A stretch of 15,444 nucleotides of DNA, taken from an uncultured Paludibacter sp. Its GTDB lineage: Bacteria > Bacteroidota > Bacteroidia > Bacteroidales > Paludibacteraceae. The notes beneath the pieces were generated by a model. It was not told the origin of the DNA, searched no databases, and saw only the letters and a program-made list of their open reading frames with translations. Of this stretch, positions 15,374-15,444 are shown in pieces. The position numbers and the translations under genes are program-made. The stretch spans positions 1 through 15,444 of the forward strand of contig CALFXE010000209.1 in assembly GCA_937927845.1 (NCBI GenBank). The letters run 5' to 3'. Within the stretch, counting starts at the first letter, position 1. Every line of letters begins with the position of its first letter.

Positions 15374-15444
15374 GTGGGCAAAGATACAAATTTTATCGGA
15401 CAGTCAAATGAGCAAGAAGGATATGAGGCGTTTGTATATCATGG
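15374..15444 (+). CDS. Putative transposase, N-terminal fragment, cut by the window end
   Basis: The open frame from GTG at 15374 continues to the last base (23 codons). The N-terminus GKDTNFIGQ resembles the opening (K-x-T-N-F-x-G-Q) of IS4-type transposases common in Bacteroidota; the following SNEQEGYEAFVYHG is not diagnostic. The frame is also open upstream through the hairpin, but no better start codon is obvious. The family call rests on a nine-residue resemblance and the terminus-like sequence upstream. It may equally be a degenerate remnant. Confidence 0.45.
   Translation, partial: MGKDTNFIGQSNEQEGYEAFVYH

Larger units (their letters stand above)
15270..15444 (+). mobile_element. Probable left end of an insertion sequence (incomplete)
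   Basis: From GTGTCCGGTAAAG (15270-15282) onward the sequence changes character. It has an imperfect hairpin GAGGGAAT (15305-15312) / ATCCCCTC (15324-15331), a -7 box TAATTTTG at 15340-15347, then an open frame running off the window whose start resembles IS4-type transposases of Bacteroidota. A subterminal inverted copy, TTTTATCGGACA (15391-15402), matches the terminus in 10 of 12 positions. The right end and target duplication are outside the window, so the boundary is a guess. Confidence 0.5.

Noticed and set aside
182..15444. A sigma-54 (GG-N10-GC, -24/-12) promoter for the activator's target
   Set aside because: Scanning the intergenic regions by eye gave no convincing match; the promoters seen are of the TAnnTTTG housekeeping type.

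Overview
The window looks like a chromosomal segment of a low-GC Bacteroidota bacterium, probably Bacteroidales or a close relative. It is AT-rich throughout, lacks clear Shine-Dalgarno sites, and carries several copies of the Bacteroidota -7 promoter box TAnnTTTG, mostly spelled TAAATTTG or TATCTTTG. It also has Bacteroidota-style lipoproteins and a PabB/short-PabC pair. The species cannot be named from the sequence.

Left part (1-7092, minus strand): four tightly packed signalling genes form an apparent operon. In transcription order they are a CheR-type protein methyltransferase, a membrane hybrid histidine kinase (4-helix-bundle sensor, HAMP, GAF-like, HisKA, HATPase, C-terminal REC), a soluble kinase with an N-terminal REC and two PAS domains, and an NtrC-type sigma-54 activator (REC-AAA+-Fis HTH). 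A hairpin plus T-tract follows the last gene. The most economical reading is a branched phosphorelay that ends in sigma-54-dependent transcription, with the methyltransferase as a possible adaptation component. No CheA, CheW, CheB or full chemoreceptor is present in the window.

Middle (7229-9705): a minus-strand tRNA-Lys(CUU), then a type II toxin-antitoxin pair (YafQ-like toxin with a small upstream antitoxin, minus strand). Divergent from it is a two-gene folate operon in which pabB (aminodeoxychorismate synthase component I) overlaps a short class IV aminotransferase/lyase of PabC type. Together these would convert chorismate to p-aminobenzoate; the amidotransferase PabA is not in the window.

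Right part (9692-15444): a large LPP20-type lipoprotein (minus strand) converges on pabC. Divergent from it are an M13 (neprilysin/PepO) zinc-peptidase lipoprotein, a SPOR-domain lipoprotein translationally coupled to a ZIP metal transporter, and an OsmC-family protein, all on the plus strand. The last ~175 bases resemble the left end of an insertion sequence whose transposase runs out of the window.

Most genes belong to known families. The least ordinary part is the CheR/hybrid-kinase/REC-kinase/sigma-54-regulator cluster, with its heptanucleotide repeat between the two kinases and a dyad/direct-repeat element just after the regulator.
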